Shown here one piece after another: positions 34,153 to 45,177 of a stretch of DNA of 64,000 bases. Below the pieces are notes generated by a model, which was not told the origin of the DNA, searched no databases, and saw only the letters and a list, made by a program, of their open reading frames with translations. The translations under genes were made by a program, and so were the position numbers. Numbering within the stretch: the first letter of the stretch is position 1; each line of letters opens with the position of its first letter. The stretch spans positions 1 through 64,000 of the forward strand of contig JAHFRQ010000008.1 of NCBI GenBank assembly GCA_023266215.1. The letters are read 5' to 3'. Source of the DNA: Gammaproteobacteria bacterium. Its GTDB lineage: Bacteria; Pseudomonadota; Gammaproteobacteria; Coxiellales; Coxiellaceae.

Positions 34153-34950
34153 GTGCTTCAACATTCTATCATTACAATTGAAAATCTCTTTTTTTATAGA
34201 GAGATGCGCGCTATTTTTAAAGATGTTTCTTTGTCTATTCCCCAAGGAAAAATTACTGCTATCATGGGCCCTAGCGGCACGGGTAAAACCACTTTGTTAA
34301 GATTAATGGGTGGTCAACTCAATCCGTCAGAAGGCAGAATCATCGTTGATGGCATCAATTTGTCAGGCTTATCCAAAAAAGCCTTGTTTCAATTGCGTCG
34401 CAAAATGGGTGTGTTGTTTCAAGAAGGCGGTTTGTTTACGGATTTAACCGTGTTTGAAAATGTCGCTTTTCCATTACGAGAACATACAAAATTACCAGAA
34501 GATTTATTGCGTGATTTGGTGTTAATGCATTTAGAAGCAGTCGGATTGCGCGGTGCTGCAGAATTAAGTATTGAGCAGCTTTCCGGCGGCATGGCGCGTC
34601 GCGTTGCGATGGCGCGTGCTGTGATTATGGGTCCGTCGATTATGATGTACGATGAGCCATTTTCAGGACAAGATCCCATTGGTCGCGGTGTTTTATTACG
34701 ATTAATAAAAGAATTAAATAACGCATTAAACTTAACATCGATTGTTGTCTCACATGATGTTGAAGAAACTGTAAAAATAGCGGATTATGTCGCCATACTT
34801 TTTAATGGCGAAATTATTGGTCGCGGCACGCCGAGTGAAATTTTAGACAATCCATCGCCACAAGTGCAGCAATTTTTACGTGGCTTAGCCGATGGTCCGG
34901 TATCATTTCATTATCCTGCAAAAAAATACGCTGAGGATTTATATTTGTGA
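34153..34950 (+). CDS. mlaF: Phospholipid transport ATPase MlaF
   Basis: 265 residues from the GTG at 34153, after AAGGA at 34140-34144. Walker A GPSGTGKT, the LFQEGGLFTDLTVFENV Q-loop, signature LSGGMARRVAMARA, Walker B SIMMYDEPFSGQDP and VVSHDVEE switch region. It drives the MlaFEDB complex, which moves phospholipids between inner membrane and MlaC to keep the outer membrane asymmetric. Overlaps mlaE by 4 bp. Confidence 0.95.
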   Translation: MLQHSIITIENLFFYREMRAIFKDVSLSIPQGKITAIMGPSGTGKTTLLRLMGGQLNPSEGRIIVDGINLSGLSKKALFQLRRKMGVLFQEGGLFTDLTVFENVAFPLREHTKLPEDLLRDLVLMHLEAVGLRGAAELSIEQLSGGMARRVAMARAVIMGPSIMMYDEPFSGQDPIGRGVLLRLIKELNNALNLTSIVVSHDVEETVKIADYVAILFNGEIIGRGTPSEILDNPSPQVQQFLRGLADGPVSFHYPAKKYAEDLYL

Positions 34951-35729
34951 TAAATCAAATTGCTGAATTAGGTCGTGTAACATTAGCTTATTTTTCGCGA
35001 GTAGGGCGATCGGGTTTATTTTTATTTCACACACTTTTTCAAATTCCAAAATGGTCGCAAGCCTGGCCATTATTATCAATGCAATTGTATCGCGTTGGGA
35101 TTTTATCTTTACCGATTATTTTATTGTCCGGATTATTTGTGGGAATGGTTGTTGCATTACAGGGCTATAACACATTGCAAAAGTTTGGTGCAGAGCAAGA
35201 GCTCGGGCAATTATTGGCATTGAGCGTTGTGCGTGAATTAGGACCCGTTGTCACGGCATTATTATTTGCAGGACGCGCGGGATCTGCTTTGACAGCAGAA
35301 TTAGGGCTCATGCGCGCGACCTCGCAGTTATCGAGTTTGGAAATGATGGCGGTCAATCCCTTATGGCGCATTGTGGCACCTCGGTTTTGGGCAGGATTTA
35401 TTGCGCTGCCGATCCTCACTATTTTATTTGATGTGCTATCTATTTATGGTGGGCAGCTAGTCGGTGTGGATTGGCTGAATGTGGATGCCGGATCTTTTTG
35501 GAGCAATATGCAATCAGCCGTTAATTTTCGCTTGGATATTGTTAATGGGATTATCAAGAGCGTTGTATTTGGCTTTGTGATTACGTGGATCGCGGTGTAT
35601 CAAGGCTATTTTTCAGAGCCCAATGCGCGTGGCATTGGTCTTGCGACCACCAAAACAGTGGTTTATTCATCTTTGATGATTTTAGCGCTCGATTTTGTAT
35701 TAACAGCAGTCATGATGGGGGGTTGGTAA
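34947..35729 (+). CDS. mlaE: Phospholipid transport permease MlaE
   Basis: 260 residues, about five membrane helices. The family core is MVVALQGYNTLQKFGAEQEL, then RELGPVVTALLFAGRAGSAL and AELGLMRATSQLSSLEMMAV. GTG start inside the mlaF stop. It forms the membrane dimer of MlaFEDB. Confidence 0.95.
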   Translation: MINQIAELGRVTLAYFSRVGRSGLFLFHTLFQIPKWSQAWPLLSMQLYRVGILSLPIILLSGLFVGMVVALQGYNTLQKFGAEQELGQLLALSVVRELGPVVTALLFAGRAGSALTAELGLMRATSQLSSLEMMAVNPLWRIVAPRFWAGFIALPILTILFDVLSIYGGQLVGVDWLNVDAGSFWSNMQSAVNFRLDIVNGIIKSVVFGFVITWIAVYQGYFSEPNARGIGLATTKTVVYSSLMILALDFVLTAVMMGGW

Positions 35730-36221
35730 GTGCGTAATAGATGGTTAGAAATGACGGTAGGGTTGTTTATTATCGCAGGATTGCTGGGTTTATTGCTGCT
35801 AGCCTTTAAAGTGAGCGGTTTAACGCAGATTGGTGATGGACATTACTATGTTTTACGCGCTGATTTTGATAACATCGGCGACCTGAAGGTGCGTGCGCCG
35901 GTGTCCGTTTCGGGCGTTAAAGTAGGGCGAGTGAGCGATATTAGGCTTAATTCGAAAACTTTCCGGGCTGTGGTGACCATGCAGATTAATAAGAATTTCA
36001 ATGAAATTCCGATTGATACCTCGGCTAGTATTTTGACAGAAGGCTTGTTAGGCTCGAATTACATTAGTTTGTCTCCTGGTTTTGAGCAAGCGGTGTTGAC
36101 GCAAAATGGCAAAATCGAGACAACGCATTCTGCTTTAATTTTAGAAAACTTAGTCGGTCAATTGATGTTTAATTTAACGAATGGTAAAGATAAAGATAAA
36201 AATAAAGATGCAAAAATTTAA
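35730..36221 (+). CDS. mlaD: MCE-domain lipid-binding protein MlaD
   Basis: 163 residues: one N-terminal membrane helix (about 8-28) and an MCE domain (YYVLRADFDNIGDLKVRAPV, SVSGVKVGRVSDIRL, TEGLLGSNYISLSPG). It forms the periplasmic hexameric ring. It begins with GTG directly after the mlaE stop. The lysine/aspartate tail (KDKDKNKDAKI) is short. Confidence 0.95.
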   Translation: MRNRWLEMTVGLFIIAGLLGLLLLAFKVSGLTQIGDGHYYVLRADFDNIGDLKVRAPVSVSGVKVGRVSDIRLNSKTFRAVVTMQINKNFNEIPIDTSASILTEGLLGSNYISLSPGFEQAVLTQNGKIETTHSALILENLVGQLMFNLTNGKDKDKNKDAKI

Positions 36222-36246
36222 AATTTAAAATATATGGGGAAAAATC

Positions 36247-36849
36247 ATGCGTAAAATATTATTGACCAGTACGGTAGCTGTGTTGTTACTGGCATCTCAC
36301 ATTTGTTTTGCATTAACCTCGCCCGTAGATCAATTTCAAGGCGTTGCTAATCATATGATTAGTGATTTAGAGCAGAACAAAAATGCTTTGCATAATAACA
36401 GCGTGATTCGCCGCATTGTGAATCAAGTATTATTACCTAGCATTGATTTAAACAGAATGTCAGCAGCCGTTGTTGGGCGTTATTGGCAAGCTGCATCGCC
36501 TGCGCAGCGCGAACAATTCAAAAAAGAATTTGCGTATTTAGTGACAACAACGTATTCAGCAGCACTGTCTTCTTATAATGGCGATCGCGTACAATTTTAT
36601 CCGCTGCGCGAAAATTTTGCGAATCATGAAACAATGCAAATACGAAGTGTGATTATTCGACAAAATGGTCAGCGCATTCCGATTAGCTACAATGTCGTTC
36701 AATCGGGTGCTGCTTGGAAAGTCTATGATTTCAGCATTGAAAACGTCAGCATGGTACAAAGCTATCGTTCACAATTTGAAAATGTATTAGCCAGCGGCGG
36801 CATGCCTGCCTTATTGACTCGTTTGCAACAACACAACAATCGGACATGA
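36247..36849 (+). CDS. mlaC: Periplasmic phospholipid-binding protein MlaC
   Basis: 200 residues with a signal peptide (MRKILLTSTVAVLLLASHIC FALT cut after about residue 22, quoted in two parts). The Ttg2D/MlaC domain shows VNQVLLPSIDLNRMSAAVVG, then YWQAASPAQREQFKKEF, and WKVYDFSIENVSMVQSYRSQ. It shuttles phospholipids between MlaA and MlaFEDB. A GGGGAAAA ribosome-binding site precedes it. Confidence 0.94.
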   Translation: MRKILLTSTVAVLLLASHICFALTSPVDQFQGVANHMISDLEQNKNALHNNSVIRRIVNQVLLPSIDLNRMSAAVVGRYWQAASPAQREQFKKEFAYLVTTTYSAALSSYNGDRVQFYPLRENFANHETMQIRSVIIRQNGQRIPISYNVVQSGAAWKVYDFSIENVSMVQSYRSQFENVLASGGMPALLTRLQQHNNRT

Positions 36850-36858
36850 TATTTATAT

Positions 36859-37140
36859 ATGCTAACCAAAACAAATAATGGATTTTCTGTCGAGGGCGAT
36901 ATTACTTTTGATAATATTGCTGCAACACGTCTTGCAGGAAATAAATTAATTTTGGGTGATCATATTACAATTGATTTAAGTAATATGAAAAACAGCAGTG
37001 CCGTAAGCTTGGTTTTATTGTTAGCTTGGATGCGTGAAGCTAACATAAAAAAATCAGAGCTGAAATTTTTAAATGCAGCGAGAGCATTAAAAAGCATGAC
37101 AGAAGCATTTGGATTAAAAAATATAATTGAGTTAGGCTGA
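36859..37140 (+). CDS. mlaB: STAS-domain protein MlaB
   Basis: 93 residues, the STAS-fold regulator of MlaF. IDLSNMKNSSAVSLVLLLAW carries the conserved Ser/Thr region and helix, and the end LKSMTEAFGLKNIIEL is typical. It follows mlaC by 9 bp; murA starts 7 bp later. The usual BolA-like gene ibaG between mlaB and murA is absent. Confidence 0.88.
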   Translation: MLTKTNNGFSVEGDITFDNIAATRLAGNKLILGDHITIDLSNMKNSSAVSLVLLLAWMREANIKKSELKFLNAARALKSMTEAFGLKNIIELG

Positions 37141-37147
37141 GGGCTGA

Positions 37148-38488
<1,341 letters not shown>

Positions 38489-38605
38489 CCGGTATTACTT
38501 TCGCATATATTTTTCATGTATCTCATGCGCCACCGCTTGAAATTTCCATTTGCGCAATAATATGCTATCTTGATTTGAGTGTCAATAATCAAGAGAGCAT
38601 ACAAT

Positions 38606-39121
38606 ATGAAGCATGGCGGAAAACGAAGTGGCGCAGGGCGGCCATCTGGAACGGGGAAATATCACGAAAGCACCAAAACAGTACGTGTACCAGTTAGTAT
38701 GATTGAGCGTGTCCAAAGCTATGTTGAGACAAAAGGGCATCGATTTCCGCTTTACAGCAACAAGATTTCAGCAGGATTTCCATCACCCGCAGATGATCAC
38801 ATCGAATTACAATTAGATTTAAACGAGCACTGCATTAAAAACCCATCGAGCACTTTTTTCTTACGCGTGTCGGGTGAGTCGATGAAAAACGCGGGAATTT
38901 TCCCTGGCGATATTTTAATCGTGGATCGCAGTTTAAAACCAGCTGATGGCAAAATCGTGATTGCAGCGATTGACGGTGAATTAACCGTTAAAAGATTAAA
39001 AAAAGAAAAGAATAATTTATATTTAATGCCAGAAAATCTGGATTATAAGCCTATTAAAATTAATGAAGCGCAAGATTTAATTATTTGGGGAGTGGTCACG
39101 AATGTCATCCACGCGCTCTGA
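38606..39121 (+). CDS. umuD: UmuD-like self-cleaving Pol V accessory protein
   Basis: 171 residues from the ATG at 38606. A basic N-terminal extension (KHGGKRSGAGRPSGTGKY) as in plasmid/phage UmuD homologues is followed by the S24 peptidase domain: cleavage site SAGFPSPADD between Ala56 and Gly57, nucleophile Ser92 in SGESMKNAGI, and Lys129 in LTVKRL. An in-frame GTG at 38579 is possible but adds residues unlike the family. No CTGT-n8-ACAG SOS box lies in the 117 bp upstream. It overlaps umuC by 20 bp. Confidence 0.92.
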   Translation: MKHGGKRSGAGRPSGTGKYHESTKTVRVPVSMIERVQSYVETKGHRFPLYSNKISAGFPSPADDHIELQLDLNEHCIKNPSSTFFLRVSGESMKNAGIFPGDILIVDRSLKPADGKIVIAAIDGELTVKRLKKEKNNLYLMPENLDYKPIKINEAQDLIIWGVVTNVIHAL

Positions 39122-40379
39122 TTTTTGCTTTGCCTTAGTTGATTGTAATAATTTTTTTGTTTCGTGCGAGCAAATTTTTAATCCAGCATTAACGAATAAG
39201 CCTGTTATTGTTTTATCAAGCAATGACGGTTGCGTGGTGGCGCGATCAAATGAAGCTAAAAATCTCAATATTAAAATGGGTCAGCCATATTTTGAAATAA
39301 AAAATATTTGTGAAAAAAATAAGGTTTTTATTTTTTCATCTAATTTTGCGTTGTACGGCGATATTTCAAATCGCGTGATGAAAACGTTGCAACATTTTTC
39401 ATTAGATGTCGAAGTTTATTCTATCGATGAGGCCTTTTTGCGATTAGATAAAATTGCTTTTGCAGATCCCCTGCAATATGCGATTCAAATTAGAAAAGCA
39501 ATATTAAAAAACATCGGCATTCCTGTTTCTATTGGTATCGCACCTACCAAAACATTGGCCAAATTAGCCGGTAATATTGCTAAAAAAGATAATATAACAG
39601 GCGTGTGTGATCTGCGAGATCAAACAGTGCGAGAGATCATTTTGCAGCACCATCCCGTTGATAATATTTGGGGCGTAGGGAAAAAATCAACGCAGTATTG
39701 TCACGATATCAATATTCGGACAGCAAAACAATTGTGCGACAAACCAGAAAGTTACTTAAGAAAACACTTTGGTCTTGGTATGGTTAAAACAGTGATGGAA
39801 TTAAAAGGAATTTCGTGTCTTGCTTTATCTGAAACTGAAAATTCAAAAACTATTATTCGATCCAGATCATTTGGAAAGTCAGTTACAAGCATAATAGAAT
39901 TAAGTGAGGCATTAAGCTTTCATTGCGCACATGCTTGCGAAAAAGCGCGCGCACAAAAATTAAAAGCGCAAGGTGTTTGCGTTTATTTTAGAACAAGTTT
40001 ATATGATCCGAGAAAGCCAGCTTATACCGCGCAATATTCTCAAGTTTTTTTACAGCCCAGCAATGACACGTGTCACATCACATCAATTGCCAAATCTATT
40101 TTAAAAAAATTATATCAACCCGGATATGAATATAAAAAAGCCGGTATTGTTTTATTAAATTTAATATCAGATGAATTTAATCAATGTGATTTATTTGAAG
40201 AAAATATTAGCTCAGATAATAAAAATTTAATGAGTTTGCTGGATCAAGCGAATCAAAGATTTGGCGCACAAACTTTATTTTTAGCAGCCGAAGGCACTGA
40301 GAAAAACTGGGTAGTAAGATCAGCTCGCCGTAGCCCGCGGTATACAACCTGTTGGGATGAATTGCGTGAAGTGTTTTGA
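39102..40379 (+). CDS. umuC: DNA polymerase V catalytic subunit UmuC
   Basis: 425 residues of Y-family translesion polymerase. Metal-binding motifs FALVDCNNFFVSCEQIF and VEVYSIDEAFLRLD; palm/finger stretch NDGCVVARSNEAK; HhH region VDNIWGVGKKSTQ; C-terminal UmuC domain with FGAQTLFLAAEG. With UmuD' it copies past DNA damage. Full length and intact. Confidence 0.96.
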   Translation: MSSTRSDFCFALVDCNNFFVSCEQIFNPALTNKPVIVLSSNDGCVVARSNEAKNLNIKMGQPYFEIKNICEKNKVFIFSSNFALYGDISNRVMKTLQHFSLDVEVYSIDEAFLRLDKIAFADPLQYAIQIRKAILKNIGIPVSIGIAPTKTLAKLAGNIAKKDNITGVCDLRDQTVREIILQHHPVDNIWGVGKKSTQYCHDINIRTAKQLCDKPESYLRKHFGLGMVKTVMELKGISCLALSETENSKTIIRSRSFGKSVTSIIELSEALSFHCAHACEKARAQKLKAQGVCVYFRTSLYDPRKPAYTAQYSQVFLQPSNDTCHITSIAKSILKKLYQPGYEYKKAGIVLLNLISDEFNQCDLFEENISSDNKNLMSLLDQANQRFGAQTLFLAAEGTEKNWVVRSARRSPRYTTCWDELREVF

Positions 40380-40442
40380 AATACGTCATATATCAGCGTA
40401 CAATTTTTAGAGGCTCAACATAAACAGACAGAAAATATTGCC

Positions 40443-41648
40443 ATGAGCAGAAAAACAAGCGGTATTTTTCGCTTAAACATAAAGCAACCTAATATCATCT
40501 CATTGATGATACTAGGTGCGTTTGCCTCAATGGGCGCGATTATTATGACGCCCGCACTGCCTAAAATCGCCGATTTTTTTGGCACTCGCATTGGAACAAC
40601 CCAGTTTGCCGTGACCAGCTTTTTATTAGGCTATGCGTTTGGGCAGCTGTTATATGGCCCACTTGCCAATAAATATGGCCGAAAATTTGCGCTTTATGTT
40701 GGTTTGGTATTGGCATCTGTAGGTTCTATATTTAGTATTTTATCTTCACCCATCGAATCCTTTCAGTTGTTAATTTTTGGCAGGTTTTTAGAAGCGTTAG
40801 GCGCGAGCGCGGGTCTTGCAATTAGCATTACCATTATCAATGATTTTTATTTTGAAGAGCAGGCGCGACGCGTAATGACGATGTTGATGTTGGCATTTTC
40901 AGTTGTGCCTGGTTTTGCTAATGCGATTGGTGGATCATTGGTGCAGTATTTTGGATGGCGGTCTTGTTTTTATTTTTTGCTTCTATACGGATTTGCGCTT
41001 GTTTTTCCAACTTATCGCTTAGCGGAAACTTTGGTTGCTCGTGATGAAAACGCTTTGCGGAAAGAAAATATTGTTCGAAATTTTGGTGAAAAATTTAGAA
41101 ATGTAAAACTAGTTGGTTTTGCAATGCTAGCTGGATTATCGGGCGCGTCAATTTATGTTTTTGGTGCGGAAGGGCCGTTTATTGGTATTCATTTATTGCA
41201 TTATCAACCATCGGTTTATGGATTGCTGGCCTTAACGCCATTTATTGGCATGTTGATCGGAAATATTATTTCCTTACGCCTGTCTGAAATTGATCCCATG
41301 ATAATGATTAAAGCAACATTTTTACTTGAATTATTATCTGCGCTTGCGATGCTTACTTGCTTTTTGCTTCACTGGATTAATATCTATACATTGTTAATCC
41401 CCATGGGATTATTTGCCATGGGGCATCCGGGATTGATTGCAACGGCGGTGTCCATGTCAACGAGACAACTTCCTGACAAGGCAAATGTTTCGGCTGTTGC
41501 TAATTTTGTGATGGTTTCAATGCCTGTTGCAATGACTTTTCTACTCAGCATACTCCATGCCAGCAATGCTATTGTTATGCCCATCATTTTTTTACTCGCG
41601 CTATTTTTTATGGTGATTATTTATGTGTGTATCCAAAGAACAAAATAA
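40443..41648 (+). CDS. MFS transporter, Bcr/CflA-type drug exporter
   Basis: 401 residues, 12 membrane helices. The MFS loop 2-3 motif is GQLLYGPLANKYGRKFALYV, and MTPALPKIADFFG plus FLEALGASAGLAISITI fit the Bcr/CflA group of proton-driven exporters. Substrate unknown. It overlaps nudC by 26 bp. Other MFS families with the same loop motif remain possible. Confidence 0.82.
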   Translation: MSRKTSGIFRLNIKQPNIISLMILGAFASMGAIIMTPALPKIADFFGTRIGTTQFAVTSFLLGYAFGQLLYGPLANKYGRKFALYVGLVLASVGSIFSILSSPIESFQLLIFGRFLEALGASAGLAISITIINDFYFEEQARRVMTMLMLAFSVVPGFANAIGGSLVQYFGWRSCFYFLLLYGFALVFPTYRLAETLVARDENALRKENIVRNFGEKFRNVKLVGFAMLAGLSGASIYVFGAEGPFIGIHLLHYQPSVYGLLALTPFIGMLIGNIISLRLSEIDPMIMIKATFLLELLSALAMLTCFLLHWINIYTLLIPMGLFAMGHPGLIATAVSMSTRQLPDKANVSAVANFVMVSMPVAMTFLLSILHASNAIVMPIIFLLALFFMVIIYVCIQRTK

Positions 41649-42459
41649 AAAAAATAACATTCAAAAATCTTTTTCTATTGTTAACACCCCTAATCCTGAT
41701 GATTTAATTTTTGCTTTTCATGATGAGCATATTTATTTATTAGACGGAAAAATAATACCGGATTGGAAAAGTTGCTCACAGTATTTTAATTTAACTAGAA
41801 ATTTTTATTGTTTTTCTGAAGATAAAGAAAACAACAAACAATTTTTATTATTTGATGCAGACTATTTAGAAAGCAATAGTGAATTTATAAAAATACCGCT
41901 TAGAAAAGCCTGGGAATTTTTAAGCGATACATTATTTTCAATCGCAAGATATGCGCGGCATTTATATCATTGGCGCAAGACACATGCTTATTGCGGTGTT
42001 TGTAGCACTAAAAATTCAAATAAAAAAGATGAGCAAGCTTTCATTTGCGATGCTTGCGGTCATGTAACTTATCCCAGAATTGCGCCATGTATTATTTTAT
42101 TAATTTATCATGAGAATAAATTACTATTAGCGAGATCACCGCATTTTCCTAAGAGTATTTATAGCACGATCGCAGGATTTGTAGATCCGGGTGAATCTTT
42201 AGAAGAAGCCATTCATCGCGAGGTCTTTGAAGAATTGGGTGTTAGAGTAAAAAATATTGCTTATTTTGGTTCGCAACCTTGGCCGTTTCCAGATTCATTG
42301 ATGATTGGATTTACAGCAGAATATTTATCGGGAGATATTAATATTGACCCTACAGAAATTGAAGATGCGCAATGGTTTGATATTAAAAAATTACCAGAAT
42401 TGCCGTCTAAAATAAGCATTAGTCGAGAATTAATCGAGGCTTATTTAAGTCGTATTTAA
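41623..42459 (+). CDS. nudC: NAD+/NADH pyrophosphatase NudC
   Basis: 278 residues. Zinc ribbon CGVC...CDAC (Cys124, 127, 142, 145), Nudix box from GFVDPGESLEEAIHRE through VFEELGV (185-207), and the NudC-specific SQPWPFPDSLMIGF. It hydrolyses NADH and removes NAD caps from RNA. It starts within the end of the MFS gene; the first ~25 residues are lysine/asparagine-rich and the true start may be later. Confidence 0.93.
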   Translation: MCVSKEQNKKNNIQKSFSIVNTPNPDDLIFAFHDEHIYLLDGKIIPDWKSCSQYFNLTRNFYCFSEDKENNKQFLLFDADYLESNSEFIKIPLRKAWEFLSDTLFSIARYARHLYHWRKTHAYCGVCSTKNSNKKDEQAFICDACGHVTYPRIAPCIILLIYHENKLLLARSPHFPKSIYSTIAGFVDPGESLEEAIHREVFEELGVRVKNIAYFGSQPWPFPDSLMIGFTAEYLSGDINIDPTEIEDAQWFDIKKLPELPSKISISRELIEAYLSRI

Positions 42460-42511
42460 GCTAGTTTTAATATTTTGTTTCGTAATTCTGATGTGCTACA
42501 CTGCGCCCAAT

Positions 42512-43459
42512 ATGAAACTCAACAGAACATTTTGCGTTGCACCCATGATGGCTTACACCGATCGCCATTTTAGGGCGCTATTGCGAATTATTTCTCAACA
42601 ATCTGTTTTGTATACTGAGATGCTGACAGCCTCAGCCATTATTCATGGTGATCAAAATTACTTATTGAATTTTTCAAAGCAAGAGCATCCTGTGGCATTG
42701 CAGTTGGGTGGCTCTGATCCCGCCTTGTTGGCACAAGCCGCTAAAATTGGCGAGGCTTGGGGATATGATGAAATTAATCTGAATGTCGGCTGTCCCAGTG
42801 ATCGTGTTCAGAAAGGCTGTTTTGGTGTTGCTTTGATGAAACAAGCAGATTTAGTCGCTACTATTTTTACGGCTATGCAAAATACTGTTCAAATCCCTGT
42901 CACCATTAAAACGCGTCTGGGCGTAGATGAGTTTGACTCAGATGAATTTCTGTATGATTTCATCGGAAAAATTAGAGCGGCAGGTTGTAAAGTGTTTATG
43001 ATGCATGCCAGAAAAGCGTGGCTTAAAGGCTTGAGCCCCAAGGAAAACAGAGACGTGCCGCCGCTGTGTTATGAGCGTGTTTACAAACTAAAACAGCTTT
43101 TTCCAGATCTTGAGATTATTATCAATGGCGGCATTGAGGATTTAGCATCGTGCGAGCAGCATTTAAAATTAGTCGATGGCGTCATGCTGGGCAGGGCGGT
43201 TTGCTCCAACCCGTTTTTATTGTCAGAGGTCGACAGTCTGTTTTATGGATCAAACAGAGTAATGACGCGGAAAAAAGTGATTTCTGAATACCTGCCCTAC
43301 ATCTTAAAAGAATATGCACAAGGCGTTCCTATGCAGCATATGACAAGGCACCTGATTGGCTTATTTCAAGGACAGCCGGGCGCAAGGCAATGGAGAAGAT
43401 TGTTAAGTAGTAACACGCAGGATGATCGACAAATAATTCGAGCGATTGAGGGTTTATAA
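42512..43459 (+). CDS. dusA: tRNA-dihydrouridine(20/20a) synthase DusA
   Basis: FMN-dependent reductase that makes dihydrouridine in the tRNA D-loop. From ATG 42512 it has 315 residues; an in-frame ATG at 42491 adds seven and cannot be excluded, as neither has a clear ribosome-binding site. Motifs: CVAPMMAYTDRHFRALLR, LNVGCPSDRVQKGCFGVALM with the catalytic cysteine, MMHARKAWLKGLSPKENR (DusA-specific), and NGGIEDL with VMLGRAVCSNPF for phosphate binding. Confidence 0.95.
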   Translation: MKLNRTFCVAPMMAYTDRHFRALLRIISQQSVLYTEMLTASAIIHGDQNYLLNFSKQEHPVALQLGGSDPALLAQAAKIGEAWGYDEINLNVGCPSDRVQKGCFGVALMKQADLVATIFTAMQNTVQIPVTIKTRLGVDEFDSDEFLYDFIGKIRAAGCKVFMMHARKAWLKGLSPKENRDVPPLCYERVYKLKQLFPDLEIIINGGIEDLASCEQHLKLVDGVMLGRAVCSNPFLLSEVDSLFYGSNRVMTRKKVISEYLPYILKEYAQGVPMQHMTRHLIGLFQGQPGARQWRRLLSSNTQDDRQIIRAIEGL

Positions 43460-43472
43460 GCAAACAGGGAGC

Positions 43473-43505
43473 GCCCACGCGCTATCGCATGGGCTTCTGT
43501 ATTAT
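43473..43505 (+). terminator. Likely transcription terminator after dusA
   Basis: GCCCACGCG and CGCATGGGC form a 9-bp stem with one mismatch and a 4-base loop, followed by TTCTGTATTATTT. The stem begins 14 bases after the dusA stop. It lies at the end of the convergent rpmE gene and may serve both, though the T-rich side favours the plus strand. Confidence 0.5.
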
Positions 43506-43717
43506 TTAACGTCTTTCTTTGCGTATTTTTGACGGAATTTTTCAACGCGGCCACCAGCATCAACTGTCTTTTGTTGGCCTGTGTAAAAAGGGTGGCATTT
43601 GTCGCAAACTTCCAAATGCAGTTCTTTTTTAGAGAGCGCTGAGTTTGTCTTAAAAGTATTGCCGCAGCTACAAGTTACGTCAATTTCATGATATTCGGGG
43701 TGTGTATTCGCTTTCAT
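43502..43717 (-). CDS. rpmE: 50S ribosomal protein L31 (zinc form)
   Basis: 71 residues. Zinc cysteines Cys16, Cys18 (VTCSCGN), Cys38 and Cys41 ([11 protein letters not shown]) are all present, marking the zinc-binding RpmE rather than the zinc-free paralogue. [13 protein letters not shown] is the conserved C-terminus. Monocistronic between dusA and prpD. Confidence 0.97.
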   Translation of the reverse strand: MKANTHPEYHEIDVTCSCGNTFKTNSALSKKELHLEVCDKCHPFYTGQQKTVDAGGRVEKFRQKYAKKDVK

Positions 43718-43778
43718 ATTGAAGCCCTAAGAGTTTGATTCAGGCGCAAATCATAGCTGAGCCGAAGGGGCGCGTCAA

Positions 43779-45176
43779 TTATTTTATGCATAATTTGACC
43801 ATCCAGTCATTCACGCTCATTTCCTGTAATGCCGGCTGATTGAGACAGGTTTTTATAATCTCTTCGGCTTGTTTTTCAGGGTAGTGATCTGACACTGCTT
43901 TTTTAAATTTAGCAATTAAAATTGGATTGCCTTCGGTTCTGCGGCGTTTGTGTCCAATCGGATATTCCACTATTACTTCATCAGTAGAGCTTCCGTCATT
44001 AAAAAATATTTGAATAGCATTGCCGATAGATCTTTTTTCAGGATCTAAATAATCTTTGCTAAAATTTTTATTTTCTGATGTGACCATTTTTTTTCTTAAA
44101 ATATCAATGCGCGGATCTTTGGCTATATTATCTTCATAATGCTCTGCGGTTAATTCGCCGAATATCAGCGGCACAGCGATCATATATTCTAAACAGTGAT
44201 CTCGGTCCGCTGGATTATTTAATAAACCTTGCTTGCTGATAATGCGCATCGCCGGTTCTTGTGTTTGTATTTCAATAGATTTTATATCATCTAATTTATT
44301 TTTTACAATCGGATATAATTTTAAAGCGCATTCAACCGCTGTTTGCGCGTGAAATTCGGCAGGGTATGAGATTTTAAATAAAATATTTTCCATCACATAG
44401 CTGCCAAATTCTCTTTGCATTGAAAAAGAGTTGCCGTTAAATAAAACATCATAAAATCCCCAGGTTTTGGCCGTGAGCGCCGTGGGATAACCCATCTCGC
44501 CCGCCTTAGCCATTAGCGCCAGACGAACACCGCGACTGGTCGCATCACCCGCCGCCCAAGATTTTCGAGATCCCGTATTGGGCGCATGACGATAGGTTCG
44601 TAAAGATTGACCGTCTATCCAGGCATTTGAAACAGCATTGTTAATTTGATCGCGTGTGCAGCCTAATAATTTTGCGCTAATCGCAGTTGTTGCAATTTTA
44701 ACTAATAAAACATGATCCAAACCGACTTTATTAAAACTATTATCTAGCGCCAAAACACCTTGAATTTCATGCGCTTTAATCATCGCTAATAATAAATCAT
44801 GAACAGTAAATTGCTTTTTCAAATAATCCATGACGGCTAATATTCCGCCCATATTATCCGACGGATGACCCCATTCAGCGGCTAAAAAAGTGTCATTGAA
44901 ATCAAGCCAGCGAATCATGGCGCCCATATTAAAAGCCGCTTGAACAGGATCTAATTCATAATTTGTTCCAAAAACCCGTGAGCCATTTTTCATGGTAGCA
45001 CCAGGTACCACAGGCCCTAATAATTTGGTGCAGGCCGGATATTGTAAGGCCATTAATGCGCACGCATAGCTGTCTAATAAATCATAATAAGCCGTATTAA
45101 CAGCTAATTCTGATTTTATTTCGTAATCGCAAACATAATTAGTAATAAGCTCAATAATCTCATCAAATTGTTTCAT
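43779..45176 (-). CDS. prpD: 2-methylcitrate dehydratase PrpD
   Basis: 465 residues from ATG 45176 of the MmgE/PrpD family. Converts 2-methylcitrate to 2-methyl-cis-aconitate in propionate breakdown. Signatures: [56 protein letters not shown] and [15 protein letters not shown]. The longer in-frame start at 45215 lies inside prpC and is rejected. It follows prpC on the same strand; prpB is not in the window. Confidence 0.93.
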   Translation of the reverse strand: MKQFDEIIELITNYVCDYEIKSELAVNTAYYDLLDSYACALMALQYPACTKLLGPVVPGATMKNGSRVFGTNYELDPVQAAFNMGAMIRWLDFNDTFLAAEWGHPSDNMGGILAVMDYLKKQFTVHDLLLAMIKAHEIQGVLALDNSFNKVGLDHVLLVKIATTAISAKLLGCTRDQINNAVSNAWIDGQSLRTYRHAPNTGSRKSWAAGDATSRGVRLALMAKAGEMGYPTALTAKTWGFYDVLFNGNSFSMQREFGSYVMENILFKISYPAEFHAQTAVECALKLYPIVKNKLDDIKSIEIQTQEPAMRIISKQGLLNNPADRDHCLEYMIAVPLIFGELTAEHYEDNIAKDPRIDILRKKMVTSENKNFSKDYLDPEKRSIGNAIQIFFNDGSSTDEVIVEYPIGHKRRRTEGNPILIAKFKKAVSDHYPEKQAEEIIKTCLNQPALQEMSVNDWMVKLCIK

Positions 45177-45177
45177 A

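Noticed and set aside
38489-38605. SOS box upstream of umuD
   Set aside because: No CTGT-n8-ACAG or close variant is found in the region.
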